A program made the translations under genes and the position numbers. A stretch of DNA of 64,000 nucleotides from Quercus robur (taxonomy: Eukaryota; Streptophyta; Magnoliopsida; Fagales; Fagaceae), in NCBI RefSeq assembly GCF_932294415.1, contig NC_065538.1:16139830-16203829 (forward strand). Direction: 5' to 3'. Under the pieces are notes generated by a model. That model was not told the DNA's origin. It did not search any database and saw only the letters and a program-made list of their open reading frames with translations. Every line of letters begins with the position of its first letter. The first letter of the stretch is position 1. Shown here in pieces: positions 12,290-24,519 of the stretch.

Positions 12290-13908
12290 AGATATTACAA
12301 CTTCTCTTACAGCAATGAGGAGACAAATAGTCAAATACTTCATCCCTGTTAATTGATACTCTTCTTTTGGCTTATGGTTATGGGTGGTGATAGTTATTGC
12401 AATTGTAACTTTCAATTGGCAACATAATTTTTTTTTTTATTGTCAGCAGTTTTTTTTTTAATAAGAAATTACTAAATTTATTACCAAATATGTTTACATC
12501 ATACATGATAATAATGAATGTGATTGATAAACTTAAACAACCTAATTAATGAATATTTAGATTAATTTATTGTTATTGATGGCATATCAGTTTGTATATA
12601 AATCTTAAATAATAAAATTTGTAACATTTTTTTTAATTGAAATTTGTAACATCCTAAATATCACTCTTAGTTTTTTAGCTTCATTGTTCACTTTTCAATG
12701 GTGTCACATTCCAAAGTTTTGACAACTATATTCAGATTTAAAAACAATAAATTTAGATGCTATATACATTGTTTAAATTTGAGATTCCTCCTAAATCTTT
12801 CTTAGTTATAAAACTTAAAAATCTCAATCATTAGTAATATAAAAATATTAACTTATTTCTTCTGTTAATATAGGTTGGAGTTTTGTTGTTAATCCACCCG
12901 ACAAGTGATGTAATTTTGAACCAAAAAAAAGGGAAAAAAATATACAATGTTATTTTTTTTAAGTGAGTTAATGAAGAAAATATGATGGATCATAACCGAG
13001 AACGGAGATTGATGCTTGCATTATAATAATCAAGTGAGATCAAATGAACAATTGATTTGGAAATGATTCCAACTTAAAAAATGTGAAATGCATTCTAAGC
13101 AAAACATTACACTTGTTTGGTGAAAAAAAAAAGGAAAAGGTTATGAAAATATCAATAAATTAAGCGACACAAAATTTTGTCTTATTTTTTTCATCACCTT
13201 GTTGAAAAAGTTGTGGAAAAAAATTATGTACATTAACTTTATGGATATATTATTATTAGTCATGGACTTCGAGTGATGTTTATACTTCATAGACTTTTTC
13301 TAGTCGAATATATTCTTAATTTCAACAAATAATAATAATAAAGCCTTTTTTTTAGAAGATTAATAACAAAGGCTTAGTTGAATAAATTCTTCACCAAAGA
13401 AAAGTCTATTTGATTTTCTTGCAGGCTTTAACTTTTTAATTTCTTTTGTTTGTTTGGTAATTAGAAGTGGATAAAAGTATTAAACTTATCTTATCAAGCT
13501 AAGTTTTTCAAACTTGTTCCTTTCTGTTAATGGATAAACTCATATTCAAAGTTCAAACTCCTTCATCTTTAATGTCACACTTCTTAGAGAAACCTATCAC
13601 ATTGTCAATCCTCATCCCTTATGGTGCTTCAATTTATGCCATTCTTGACCATTTTCTATATAGGACAGTCAAATTGGCCTTGAAAATTGAGGAGGTATTT
13701 GGTATACGTATTTGAAAATATGTGTTTTGTTATTTGAAAGCATGCGGGGAAATATGTGTGGGTAAAAAAATGTGTAGAAATGCATGTAATGTTGTTTAAA
13801 AACTGAAAACATGTATTTAATCAAGTCTATCGAATAACCCCTGAATTTTTTTTTTTTTCAATGCTTTGAAAGTCTTGAACATCAAATCTCTTGGCTTTGG
13901 TCTCCATA
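12290..13908. other. Gene-free AT-rich intergenic DNA
   Basis: Only short chance ORFs are present. No protein family, RNA gene or element boundary was recognised. Confidence 0.6.
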
Positions 13909-13917
13909 TATAATAAA

Positions 13918-15578
13918 GGCGAAAAGTACATTTTAGTCCCTACATTTTCAGGTGATTCCCATTTTAGTCTCTACATTTTATTTTTACCGCTTTTAGTCCC
14001 TATTCTGAAAAACGCTTCCCGTTTTGGTCCCTGTCATTACTCATTTAACAGAAATATCCTACGTGACAAACGGTCTAACGGTAAATGCTGACGTGTCTAT
14101 TAAAATAATATTAAAAAAAGCCACGTCAGATAAAAATAATATTAAAAAATGCTACGTTAGCAATTTAATTTTTAAAAAAAGCCACATCAAATAAAAATAA
14201 TATAAAAATTTCTAACCTAATTATTTTTTAAAAAAAGAAAAGAAATTAGTTAAATTAATTTTTTTTCCCTTTTTTTTGGAAGAACATGAAGAACATGTTC
14301 TTCATTTTTCTTCCCCAACTAAGCTTGCCCAGAAAATTAAAAATTAAAAATTTACTTTTCTTTTCTTGCATTTTCTTAGCAACCAAAACCATAAAATCAC
14401 TCAAATTTACAAAAAAAAAAAAAAAGATATGCCCATAAAAATTTACAAAACACAAACATTCAACAAGATTTTCTTATGCTTTGAAACCAAACACAAAAAA
14501 CACAAAACTCAAACCCAGATTTTCGGCCTCCATGCACAACCAAACCCAGCGAAGCCTGAATATGATCTTAGAGAAAGTGTACACCTAATTCCACTTTGGA
14601 TTCGAAATCTTCTCCAAATGAGTAGTCGATTTGGATTCAGACAACATACACCACAAATCCACAAACCCATAAATCAACATACACCACAAACCCAGAAATC
14701 AAACCACCCACTGCCGAGCAATTCAAACCTAAACCCAATACCTAACTCAACAAACACCTAAACAAAAAATCACCAAACACCCAAACAAAACCCAAAGGCA
14801 CGACCACCACCACATCGAACAGAACCCAGCCACCACCAAAACCCGGCTACCAATGAAACCCAACTACCAAAAAGACCATCACAAAACCCAGATACCAAAT
14901 AGACCCAGCAAGCACCGAAACCCACCACCAAATGGATCCAACAAACACCGAAAAAAACCCACCACCAAAGCCGGCCACCGATTTAACTCCACAACTGAAA
15001 CCCACCACCGAAACGCCACCAATAAAACCCAGAAACCACCGATTTGATCCAACCAAAACTTAGTCAGATGAGAAGAGATAGATGAGCGAAACATGCTGTG
15101 AGTAGAGAAAGAGGAATGGGAAACGTAGAAGAGAGATATGGAGGGAGAGATGGAGAGCTATGAATAGAGGAAGAGGAATGGGAAACATCTCTTGGAACGT
15201 TCTTCATGTTCTTCCAAAAAAAAAAAAAAGAAAAAAAAATAATTTAACTAATTTCTTTTCTTTTTTTTTTAATAATTAGGTTAGAAATTTTTATATTATT
15301 TTTATCTGATGTGGCTTTTTTTAAAAATTAAATTGTTGACGTGGTATTTTTTAATATTATTTTTATCTGACGTGACTTCTTTTAATATTATTTTAATAGA
15401 CACGTCAGAATTTACTGTTGGACTGTTTGCCACGTAAGATATTTCTGTTAAATGAGTAATGGTAGGGACCAAAACGGGAAGCATTTTTCAGGATAGAAAC
15501 TAAAAGCGGTAAAAATAAAATATATGGACTAAAATGAGAATCGCCTGAAAATATATAGACTAAAATATGCTTTTCTCC
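13918..15578. mobile_element. Long-TIR Mutator-like non-autonomous element A
   Basis: An exact 9-bp duplication, TATAATAAA, flanks the element (13909-13917 and 15579-15587). Its ends are inverted: GGCGAAAAGTACATTTTAGT on the left against GACTAAAATATGCTTTTCTCC on the right (shown in part). The arms run about 370 bp and include CTGACGTG(G/T)C blocks and TTAGTCCCTA phrases. Long TIRs with a 9-bp target duplication are the Mutator signature. The interior (about 14290-15190) is low-complexity CCACCAAAACCCA-type sequence with no recognisable captured gene. It shares its terminal style with elements at 43523 and 46125. Confidence 0.85.
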
Positions 15579-15669
15579 TATAATAAATCTTGTAGGAGTC
15601 GGTTTTTGAATTTTCACACCTAATTAAATATCAAAATTAATTTTACTGCTATAAAGTACATTTGACCTA

Positions 15670-15740
15670 AACACGTGTAGATTCTGCCACACGTGTCAAC
15701 ATTAACGTAGGTGCTGTGGCAAGATCATGACACGTGGCAC
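15670..15740. promoter_or_regulatory. Cluster of G-box/ABRE-like ACGTG motifs upstream of MIOX
   Basis: ACACGTGTAG, ACACGTGTC and GACACGTGGC fall within about 70 bp, roughly 1.3 kb upstream of the MIOX start. A further GACACGTCAGGTG is near 16079. ACGTG cores bind bZIP factors in plants. Function at this distance is inference. Confidence 0.35.
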
Positions 15741-16950
15741 GCTCATGCCCGTAATAGTGGTTGAGTAAAACAAAGTGGCTTGGCGGTAGGAAAAAAACAA
15801 AGCAGGGGAAAATGAAAATAACAAGTGTCAGATGGATTATCAAAATAAAAATAAGTGGTAAGGCTTTTTGAGTTGAATAAAAGACCTGACAATCAATCTT
15901 TATCTACGCTAAGAATTAATTAATATTTTAATCTAATAATAAAAAGTTATTATTAAGAACGGATTTATAGGCTGAAATACTCTCTTAACAAAACAAAAAA
16001 ATGAGTGATAAATTATTTAAAAATAAAAAAAAGTTCCTGATAAAAACAAGAAATGTAGGTAACCGTCTTGACTAGATGACACGTCAGGTGGGGAACCTAC
16101 TCAAATAGTTAATAGTATGAGATTGCGATGTCCAACTCTAAGCTGACTCAGAAATGACGAAAAGATTGCTCAAATGGGCCCCTTAAATATTATAATTATC
16201 AAAGAAACAAAAACGATTAGCTAACTAATGAGACACTTGCATGAAAAATATCTTTGAGTAGTTCTACCGAGTACCGACACAACAGTAGTTCAATGAAAAA
16301 CTATAGCTTAGAATTTACTGTAAAATTATTATAAAAATGTTATAATTATAAAATTTATTTAAAATCTCTTAATTATACTTATACTTAAAGTATTTGCATC
16401 AAATAATACAATAAAAAAAGTTCAATTTTACAAGTTTATATTTCAAAATTACTCATGTTAGTCAAATTAAAGATGAATAAAATTTGTAAAATTGCTACAA
16501 TTCTGTTTAAATTTATATTGATATTATTTATTTTGTATTTATTATATAAAATAAATAAATAAAATATTATAATAAAATAGATTATAATAGATAATATAGT
16601 TTTTGAAAAATAATTGTTAAAAGTATAAATAAAATAAGCTTTTATACTAAAATAACTATATAGAAATTTTCAATCAAATTTACACACCCACAATATCTCC
16701 TTTTTTTAATTTTTTGTTTATAGGAAAATATTTCCCTTTGTGTCCGTCCGTTGCCAACTTGAATGGGAGTCCCTTCTGTTTCCAACTTTGTCTAACTTTC
16801 TTATTTAACTTTGTTGTAAGATAAACGTTTATCAATATCATAAATTATCTAATATATATTGGAATTAATAAAAAAAAAAGAAAAAGAAAAAAGAAAGGAA
16901 TTTAAATTTTCAGGTAAGGACTCGGGACATTCCAATTCTCAGGGAAGGAC
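15741..16950. other. AT-rich upstream region of MIOX
   Basis: No coding sequence was seen. It is AT-rich DNA with short homopolymers, and its last part is the presumed proximal promoter of the MIOX gene. Confidence 0.5.
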
Positions 16951-16962
16951 TCTCCGGCCAAT

Positions 16963-16970
16963 TATAAATA
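16963..16970 (+). promoter_or_regulatory. TATA box of MIOX
   Basis: TATAAATA lies directly after CCAAT (GGCCAATTA), 96 bp upstream of the ATG at 17066. The CT/AC-rich stretch that follows is a plausible transcription start and leader. Confidence 0.7.
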
Positions 16971-17065
16971 CCAACCACTTATCACACCCACAATGCCACC
17001 AAAACTCATACTCTTAAAACTTATCTCTTAGATTTCTCTCATTTTTGCTTTATTTTTGAGTCAGG

Positions 17066-17116
17066 ATGACTATTCTCATAATTGAGCAGCCTGAATTTGG
17101 TAATTTTTTTCTTACT

Positions 17117-17151
<35 letters not shown>

Positions 17152-17679
17152 CACTGCTTCTTGTTTATAATCTCACTGTTCATCTTTTTTTTTTAATATT
17201 TAAATTCTGAGTTTAGTTTACTTTTCTAAATAGGCTTTGAAAATTTTCTTCCTTTGTAGTTCTTTTATTTATTTTTTAATAAATCCTACACAGCATTCTT
17301 TATTTTTGTTGAAAAGAATTCTTTATTTTTCTTGGTATTTTAGTTAAAATTTTGATATCTGGGTATGCCATGATTTTATGATTTTTATCAAAATAAAATT
17401 GACTGGTTATGTTTAAATAGAAAACCCATATATAATTTCCACACACTGTTTAAAATTGACTTTGGTTAAATCACACAGGAGTTGAAGCTGAGGAAACGAA
17501 GGTCCCTGTTGATGAAAAAGAATTGGTGTTGGATGGTGGATTTGTTGTTCCACAGATCAATTCATTTGGCCACACCTTTAGGTTTGCTCCTTTTTCATTA
17601 ATTTTATTTTTATTTTAAACCCCACAAAACAAAAAACTGGAACCGCAATTTTCTAGCCTATTGAGCCCCGAGATCTATA

Positions 17680-17710
<31 letters not shown>

Positions 17711-18415
17711 ATCACTGAATATAAAAGTGTTCTATAAATTATCTGTGATCTGCAATTCTGCATGTAGATCATGTTTATGAGCAAAACTATCTAGATATTG
17801 TGTTGGACATAGGTTTGTGAGAATACGTATCTTGGCTCTTGGTCTAAGGTCAAAAGCAGTGGTTGTTCTTATCTTATCATTCAGCACAGAACTTTGATAC
17901 GGACTTAAATGATAGGCTTCACTATTGAACACAAAAAGGCCGAGCAGCACTTTAATCTTCTGTTTGAAAGCCAAGCCAATAAATTATTGGGGGCTTGAGA
18001 TTTAAAAAAAAAAAAAAAAAAAGGGGATAAGGGTTTGGGACTTTGGACTTGGTGTGGGCTTTAAATATATAAGGGATATTCATATTTTCTGGCAAATATA
18101 ATAAGCTCATTTACTTTTCTCCTGGTCGTAGGTTTCTCGTGATCTCTATTCACTTATTTTGTTATTTTGACAGTTTGAAATTTCCAAAACATGATATTCA
18201 AATCTTGATTGAGAGATTGGCAGTGATATTTCCTTTTGTGTTTTTTTGACAATAAAATAGCAGGAATGATCAGTGAGTTAGATTAAGATACATGATACGA
18301 AGACTTAAACAAAAATGTAGATCATGTAGGGAGTGGATCAGCAGTTGTTATTATTATTATTATTTTTTTTTTTCAGTTATTATTATGATTGTTCTTCTTG
18401 ATCTTGTCTCTCTCT

Positions 18416-18465
<50 letters not shown>

Positions 18466-21457
18466 AAATTGTTGAAATTTATGATGTTGTCAAAAGTTAT
18501 GGTAATTGTTATGATCCAAATCTGGGCCTGTATTTGTTCTCTGATTTGGTCCATAAGGCCTTTTGAGATGGTATTACTGTATAAGACCAGTTTCAAGCCT
18601 TGGGCCCTGGCCATTAAGCTTTAAACCTATCCTGCTAAGCCTTGGACTCTAGTGTCATGCTTATCCTCTGTTACTTCAACAACAACAAAAAATTTAAATT
18701 TTAAATTTTTATTAAAAAAAAATCGTTCACTTTTTTTGCCCTTTTGGAAAAATTTTGTATCGATCTCTGTTGAAGAACTCGATAACTTTTTTCTCTCATA
18801 ATAGTTCAAAAACTACTACATACTTTTATAACTTACCAGAAAAATTTTTAAAAATAAAAATAAGATACCTTGAGTTCATAATTTTGATGCATCCTAATTT
18901 ATTGTAACAATACTATGGGAACACACCGAATTACTTGTGTAATCACTAGATATATAATCCAAATTTAAAAAGTAGTGAGCCTATATAATCACTAGTGGAA
19001 AGTGTCCATTATTTAAATCAGCTAGTTATGAAATTGTCACTAAATTTATTGAATTTATTAGCCAAAGAGGTCATAATTACCTAATTATATAAAATGAAAA
19101 ACCGAAACATAGTGAATTATTTTTCGTGGCCTAATTTCAATCCTTGTCACTTCCATCCTAGAGGTAGGACAAAGCCCAATTAACGTCAGCTGTCATCACA
19201 TGATTCACATCAGGCTTTAGGTCTAGGCAATAGTGCTGCTCATGTGCATGTCATGTGATCTATTTTTTTTTTTTTTTTGACTGAACAAGTTAATTTTTTT
19301 TTTTTTAAATGAAATTGAGTGAATGAGTTATATAATTATAGTCACCCTTTTGCCTATTAACGGTAGTCTTTATCTTAGAAATTTCATTATTTTTGGTTAA
19401 TGATTAATGTAGTTCTAGTCTTGTACACAAATGCAATACAGGGACTATGATGCTGAAAGTGAGAGACGGCAGGGCGTGGAGAACTTCTACCATACCAATC
19501 ACATTCACCAGACTTATGACTTTGTATGCAACTTACCCTTGCATTACATTTACTTCATGCCCATGTCACAACATTCTTCGGAATTGAAATTTGTATAAAC
19601 ATTGTGTTTATAAGTAATCATGTAACTACAGGTTAAGAAGATGAGAGAACAGTATGGAAAATTGGACAGGGTGGAGATGAGCATATGGGAATGTTGTGAA
19701 CTTCTTAATGAAGTTGTTGACGAGAGTGACCCGGACTTGGACGAGCCCCAAATTGAGCATTTGTTGCAAACCGCTGAAGCCATTAGAAGGGACTATCCTG
19801 ATGAAGATTGGCTACACCTTACTGGCCTTATCCATGGTATTTATCCTGCTATGATTAGACATTTCGGTTTGTGTTACATATATAGCTTAGGACCACATAT
19901 GATACATCGTTATTTATCCTCAAAATAAATAAATAAATAAATATTCAAATCAAAAAAGAGAAAAGAAAAGAAGCTAGAAATAAATGTTACCATGGTAGGT
20001 GCAGTGAAGTTTTTGCTAAGCAACTATAATACCCTTGGTAAAAATGTTTCCTTTTTTCATGACCAGGACTGACTTGAAATTTGTTCATCTACTTAAGCTA
20101 AGACTTTGGAATGCCTTTGGCTTGGGGTTCTTGGGCAACTTTCATATGCAATAGATAACCATTGTTGTTTAGATTTCACACTATGAATGGTGGAAATGAA
20201 CATATGTGGCCAATTCTATTGAGCATCCATAGCTGCCTTAAGAATTCTGGAACTAAGGCTTGGTTGTTATTGCTGTTATTTAGAGTGAATAATAGGAGCT
20301 ATCATCTAATTTGGTTCCTGCTTGTGTTCTAGATCTTGGAAAGGTGCTTCTTCTTCCTAGCTTTGGGGAACTTCCACAATGGGCTGTTGTTGGTGAGTAT
20401 TGCGTTTGACTATAGCAATATATGATACTAAGAAAATAGAATACCATACCAATTTGCCAATCTTAGTTACACAATCTCAAACCCGTTCTGCAGGGGACAC
20501 ATTCCCAGTCGGCTGTGCTTATGATGAATCAATTGTTCATCACAAGGTAGCTTTTTCCACAAATTTTACCCTTCAAGAGATACATGGTTACAAAGCGTTT
20601 GACTAAAAATTCACGAATCATTCTAGTCTTTGGTGGATCAAAGTTCAAACAACTGACCTAATGTTACATTCTGACCACAGTATTTCAAGGAAAATCCAGA
20701 CCACTACAATCCTACTTACAATACTAAATATGGAGTTTACTCTGAGGGATGTGGACTCAACAATGTAATGATGTCATGGGGACATGATGACTACATGTAT
20801 TTGGTACATCTTTGAACTCTAAAAAATTAGTTTAAATTTCATTATATACATGAAAATCAATGTATTATTCATAAACTAGAATGAAAGAATCTGTAACTTT
20901 GGTATGTCATTGTCAGGTGGCCAAGGAAAATAAGACCACTCTACCTTCAGCAGGTCTTTTCGTCATCAGATACCACTCATTCTATGGTAAGTAGGAAATA
21001 TGGACAAATGCTATAAGTATAAGCTCCCCATTTACATGAAATATGCCCTATTTTCTTATTAAATGATCTAATGGAAATATTTGATATTGCAGCCTTACAT
21101 AGATCGGGGGCATATAAGCACTTAATGAATGAGGAGGATGTTGAGAATCTGAAATGGCTTCAAATATTCAAGTAAGACTCTATTTGGATGATAAATGATT
21201 GTCACTTTCTCCTTAAATTATAAATACTAAATGTCAATTTCTCTTTTCTTGTTCTTTTAATGTAGCAAATATGACCTCTATAGCAAGAGCAAAGTTCGAA
21301 TTGATGTTGAGAAGGTCAAGCCATACTATATCTCTCTGATTGAAAAGGTGAGTACCATTTGAAGATTACAAGTTTCTTTATCACCTCAATTACTGGTTTC
21401 TTATTTGTTCTATGGGTTAACTTGTTACAGTACTTCCCTGCAAAGCTAAAATGGTGA
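17066..21457 (+). CDS. MIOX: myo-inositol oxygenase, 11 exons, intact
   Basis: This enzyme opens the myo-inositol ring with O2 to give D-glucuronate, feeding UDP-sugar synthesis for cell walls. It is a soluble di-iron enzyme. Exons: 17066-17099, 17479-17581, 19442-19523, 19632-19836, 20333-20392, 20494-20546, 20681-20803, 20917-20986, 21093-21171, 21266-21347, 21431-21457. All introns are GT-AG and the phases join to 305 residues, the usual plant length. Seen directly: RDYDAESERRQGVENFY, QTAEAIRRDYPDEDWLH, LIHDLGKVLLLPSFGELPQW (an HD motif), SWGHDDYMYLV, RYHSFYALHRSGAYKHL and the terminal YFPAKLKW. The expected iron ligands are present as H116, H141, D142, H214, H240 and D273, spaced as in the known family. 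The start is the first ATG after the TATA box. A poly-A signal AATAAA lies near 21591. Intron 2 is unusually long (1.86 kb). No defect was seen. Confidence 0.97.
17582..19441 (+). other. Long intron 2 of MIOX with repeats
   Basis: This 1,860-bp intron holds a TA microsatellite (about 17680-17702), an A tract (about 18004-18021), a T tract of about 36 (18419-18455) and a T tract at 19263. A chance - strand ORF at 17732-17974 resembles no family I know. No nested gene was recognised. Confidence 0.7.
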
Positions 21458-21615
21458 AAAGTTGAGAGCTTTGAAGTTTGATGAGTCGATGCATGAGAGT
21501 GATTAGCTTCTAGCTAGCGATTGAAGAAGAGATCATCTTACTTTTCGAGATGATGTATATTTCCTATGTTTGGTAATTAATATGTTGTATTAATAAAAGG
21601 CAATAGTTGTGCTCT

Positions 21616-21715
21616 GTGCAGTTCTACTTTTTTGCCTTATAATAATCTTTTTTTGATAATATTGTGCAGTTCTACTTTTATTGCCCTTTAATAATCTCTG
21701 TTGACGATATTGTAT
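21616..21715 (+). repeat. 48-bp tandem duplication downstream of MIOX
   Basis: GTGCAGTTCTACTTTT starts at 21616 and again at 21664. Both are followed by GCC(T/C)TT(A/T)TAATAATCT and a GA(T/C)(A/G)ATATT end. The duplication lies just after the predicted polyadenylation region. Confidence 0.75.
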
Positions 21716-23117
21716 TAATAAATGCGCATAAAAATTTTCTTGTCTGGATCAAAAATGTCTGGGATATTGATGTGAAATGTGTTCCCATGCTTAAGCTATA
21801 CAACAAGCTAAAAGCTCTTAAAGGGACTTTAAAGGAGAAAAATAAAAGAATTTCTTTGATCATCTTTCTCAAAAGATGATGAACGCTAATATGTAACTTG
21901 AGTTAGTTTAGATTTTTATTTTCCAAAAAATCCCAATGATTCAAGACTATTGGGGAGGGAAATGGATCGTCTGCACTTGTGTTAGTCCCTTGTCCAAGTT
22001 GAGGAAGTTTCTATAAGCATAGTCGAATGTCTACTTGACAGTAATTAATGGCAACAATATTACTGATCTTGAATTTTTGCTAAGTATGATTGTAGAGTTT
22101 TATAAGCAGTTGCTTTTGAGCATCAAACATCAAGCTTAATGAGGAGGGAATAGTTCATGAGTTGTTTCCAATCCAAAAAATAGAGGAGTTGAGATTTTCC
22201 GTTCTACCCTTCAATATATAAGAAATGCTATTTTTTGTATGGATGATGCTAAAGCATGTAGTCCAGCTAAAGTCGTAGCACAGTTTTTCAAAATGGCTTA
22301 GTCTATTATTCATGAGGATGTCTATAATTAAAGATATACAGTCATTTTGTAAATCTAGCAAGTTCATGGGGGGAAGTCAATGCTATTGTTGTGGCCTTGA
22401 TCCCTATCCTTCCAAAATATCTGAGTTCACTCTTATATGTCACTGTAAATTCAGTAATATCATTTATAAGTGCATTACTACTATCTCAACCAATAAATTG
22501 AAACCTTCTTTGAATGAAGTGATTGGTAAAATCTCAACCTGCCTTTATCCGGGAAGAAACATAACAGAAAAAAGTGTTACTAATGCAGGAAATAGTGAAG
22601 AACTATCATAAGAAAAGAGGCAGCCTAGGTGTACCTTGAAAATTGATATAATGAAAGAATGCGATTCTGCTGAATTGGACTTTATACTTCACTGCTTGTT
22701 AACTATTGGTGTTCCCATAAATTTGCTAATATCTAGTCTGTAGTAGAGGTGAAAAAGGTCTTGGAAGATTTTATAAGTCTTTTGGCTTATAAGCCAATGC
22801 TTCCATGTTCCAAGAGTGAGTTGTTTAGCAATAGATTCTTGACATGCTCCAAATCAAAGAAGGAAAATTTCCAGTTAGCTAGCTTAGAGTGCCTCTCATA
22901 TCTAGCAAGCTCATTGAAAAAGAATGTAGTCCTCTTATAAATAAGAATATTGCAATAGTAAATTCATGGTCTTCTAAGTCTCTGCCCTATGCTGGAAGGT
23001 TGCAATTGATTAAGTAAATCTTTTTTAGCCTTTTAAGTGTACTAAACCATAATCTTCATCCTTCCAAAAATGGTTGTTAAGATTGCGGAACAAAAGCTCA
23101 GGGGGGTTTTTGTGGAA

Positions 23118-23302
23118 GAGAAATGATATGTTTACAACAATTTTACAACATTTTTACAACAAATTCTAAGTGGCATGGCAGGTTGTTACTGGTTGTTATT
23201 GTTGGGTTAAAAAAGTAATCTCAGTACTAAATTCAAATTTGAACCAATAATAACTAACCACCCATAATTTGTTGTAAAAATGTTGTAGACGTAGCACCAC
23301 TC
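23118..23302. mobile_element. 185-bp MITE with 9-bp target duplication
   Basis: An exact TTTGTGGAA duplication (23109-23117 and 23303-23311) flanks inverted ends: GAGAAATGATATGTTTACAA, and the reverse of the right end, GAGTGGTGCTACGTCTACAA. These continue into matching TTTTTACAACAAATT. A 9-bp duplication points to a Mutator-type MITE. It interrupts the LINE frame. A related copy is at about 41915-42093. Confidence 0.85.
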
Positions 23303-23396
23303 TTTGTGGAATGGATTTGACCATTCAGCATTTGGGGCAAATTAAATGGGATCTAATATGAAAACCAAAATATAAGGGTGGTTTAAGAGAAGATTA

Positions 23397-23700
23397 ACAG
23401 ATATGGAATCTACAACAAAGTCAACATCAACAGATTTGGAAAGGTACTGATATGGAAGCTACTGTAGAATCTGCTCCAACAGATTTGGAAAGCTTCTAAA
23501 TCAACTCCTTCATAATTCTCTGCATCATATCTTCCACAATTCCAGCCTCTGACTACGAAATATAACAGCTATTGTGTATTAAATTCTCACTAATTCAGCA
23601 TGTATTTCACCCACTGATTCAACATGTATTTCACCTATATATGTAAATACAAAATCTCTCTCTAACTCATCTTGAGATTGAGTTTCTCAATTTGTCTTTA
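23397..23700 (+). repeat. 5' LTR of the copia element
   Basis: It shares long blocks with 27783-28057, including GAAGCTACTG(T/C)AGAATCTGC and ATTCAGCATGTATTTCACC. The primer site begins at 23701. It keeps about 35 bp near its end that the 3' copy lacks. Divergence between the copies shows considerable age. Confidence 0.85.
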
Positions 23701-23712
23701 TGGTATCAGAGC
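23701..23712 (+). other. Copia primer binding site
   Basis: TGGTATCAGAGC is complementary to the 3' end of initiator tRNA-Met, the standard primer of plant copia elements. It lies directly after the LTR. Confidence 0.9.
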
Positions 23713-23766
23713 TAAAGGTGAGATAGAGGGAATTTTTTTTTTCTTTGCTTTGTTCACAGCTATAAC

Positions 23767-24300
23767 ATGTCTTCCACCACAAACTCCTCTTTGTCTTCAA
23801 CCCAATCTGAAGAATACCCTTACCATGTGACACAGAATATTGCTAATTTTGTGTCACTCAAACTTTCATCCACAAACTTTCTTCTTGGGAAGTCACAGAT
23901 GTTAAACATCCTTGAAAGCTATGATCTTCAGAGCTTTATCACAGGTGAGGCAAAGCAACCACCGCAGTTTGTTACTATTGAGGAATCTGACTCAGTCAAA
24001 GATTCTCAATCCCAGTTTTATAAAATGGCGAAAGATTGATCGCCTAGTAAAGGGATGGCTAACAGCCACCCTCTCAAAAGAAGTACTTGGCATTGTAGTA
24101 GGTCTCGATACTGCTGTCGAGGTCTAGAATGCATTAGTCCATACCTTTGCCTGTGTTTCTTTATATCAAAGCCTTGCACTCAAGCAGCGGCTCACCTCTA
24201 TGAATCAAGGTACAGGCATCTTGGTAGAATATCTACATAGATTTAAGGCTGTTTGTGACAACCTTGCTACCATAGGAAAGCCTTGCTACCATAGGCTATT
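23767..24300 (+). pseudogene. Copia gag remnant
   Basis: It starts at an ATG 55 bp after the primer site. The first 90 codons are open (NIANFVSLKLSSTNFLLGKS resembles the plant copia Gag N-terminus). A stop at 24037 and further stops and shifts follow. The middle of Gag, including the zinc knuckle, is not recognisable, so a deletion is likely. Confidence 0.75.
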
Positions 24301-24519
24301 TGTGACAACCTTGTAAAGGACGTGTTTTTTCTCAAGGACATTCATCTAGTTCAAGGAAACCAAATCAACGAGATGCACGAGTTCAAAGTGCAAATAATCC
24401 TTTCAGATCCAACAATAAGGATGAAGTTCCTATATATCAAATATGCAATAAACGAAATCGCACAGCCCTCAAATGCTTCGATCGTTTCAATCATTCCTTC
24501 ACAATAGAAAACATACCAC

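Noticed and set aside
14847-15094. Gly/Val/Trp-rich ORFs on the - strand
   Set aside because: They are low-complexity translation of CCACCAAAACCC repeats inside element A.
17732-17974. Nested - strand gene in MIOX intron 2
   Set aside because: The 80-codon ORF has no recognisable family, promoter or conserved feature.
18292-18624. Phe-rich ORF in MIOX intron 2
   Set aside because: It is driven by a T tract of about 36 bases in an intron that is clearly spliced out.
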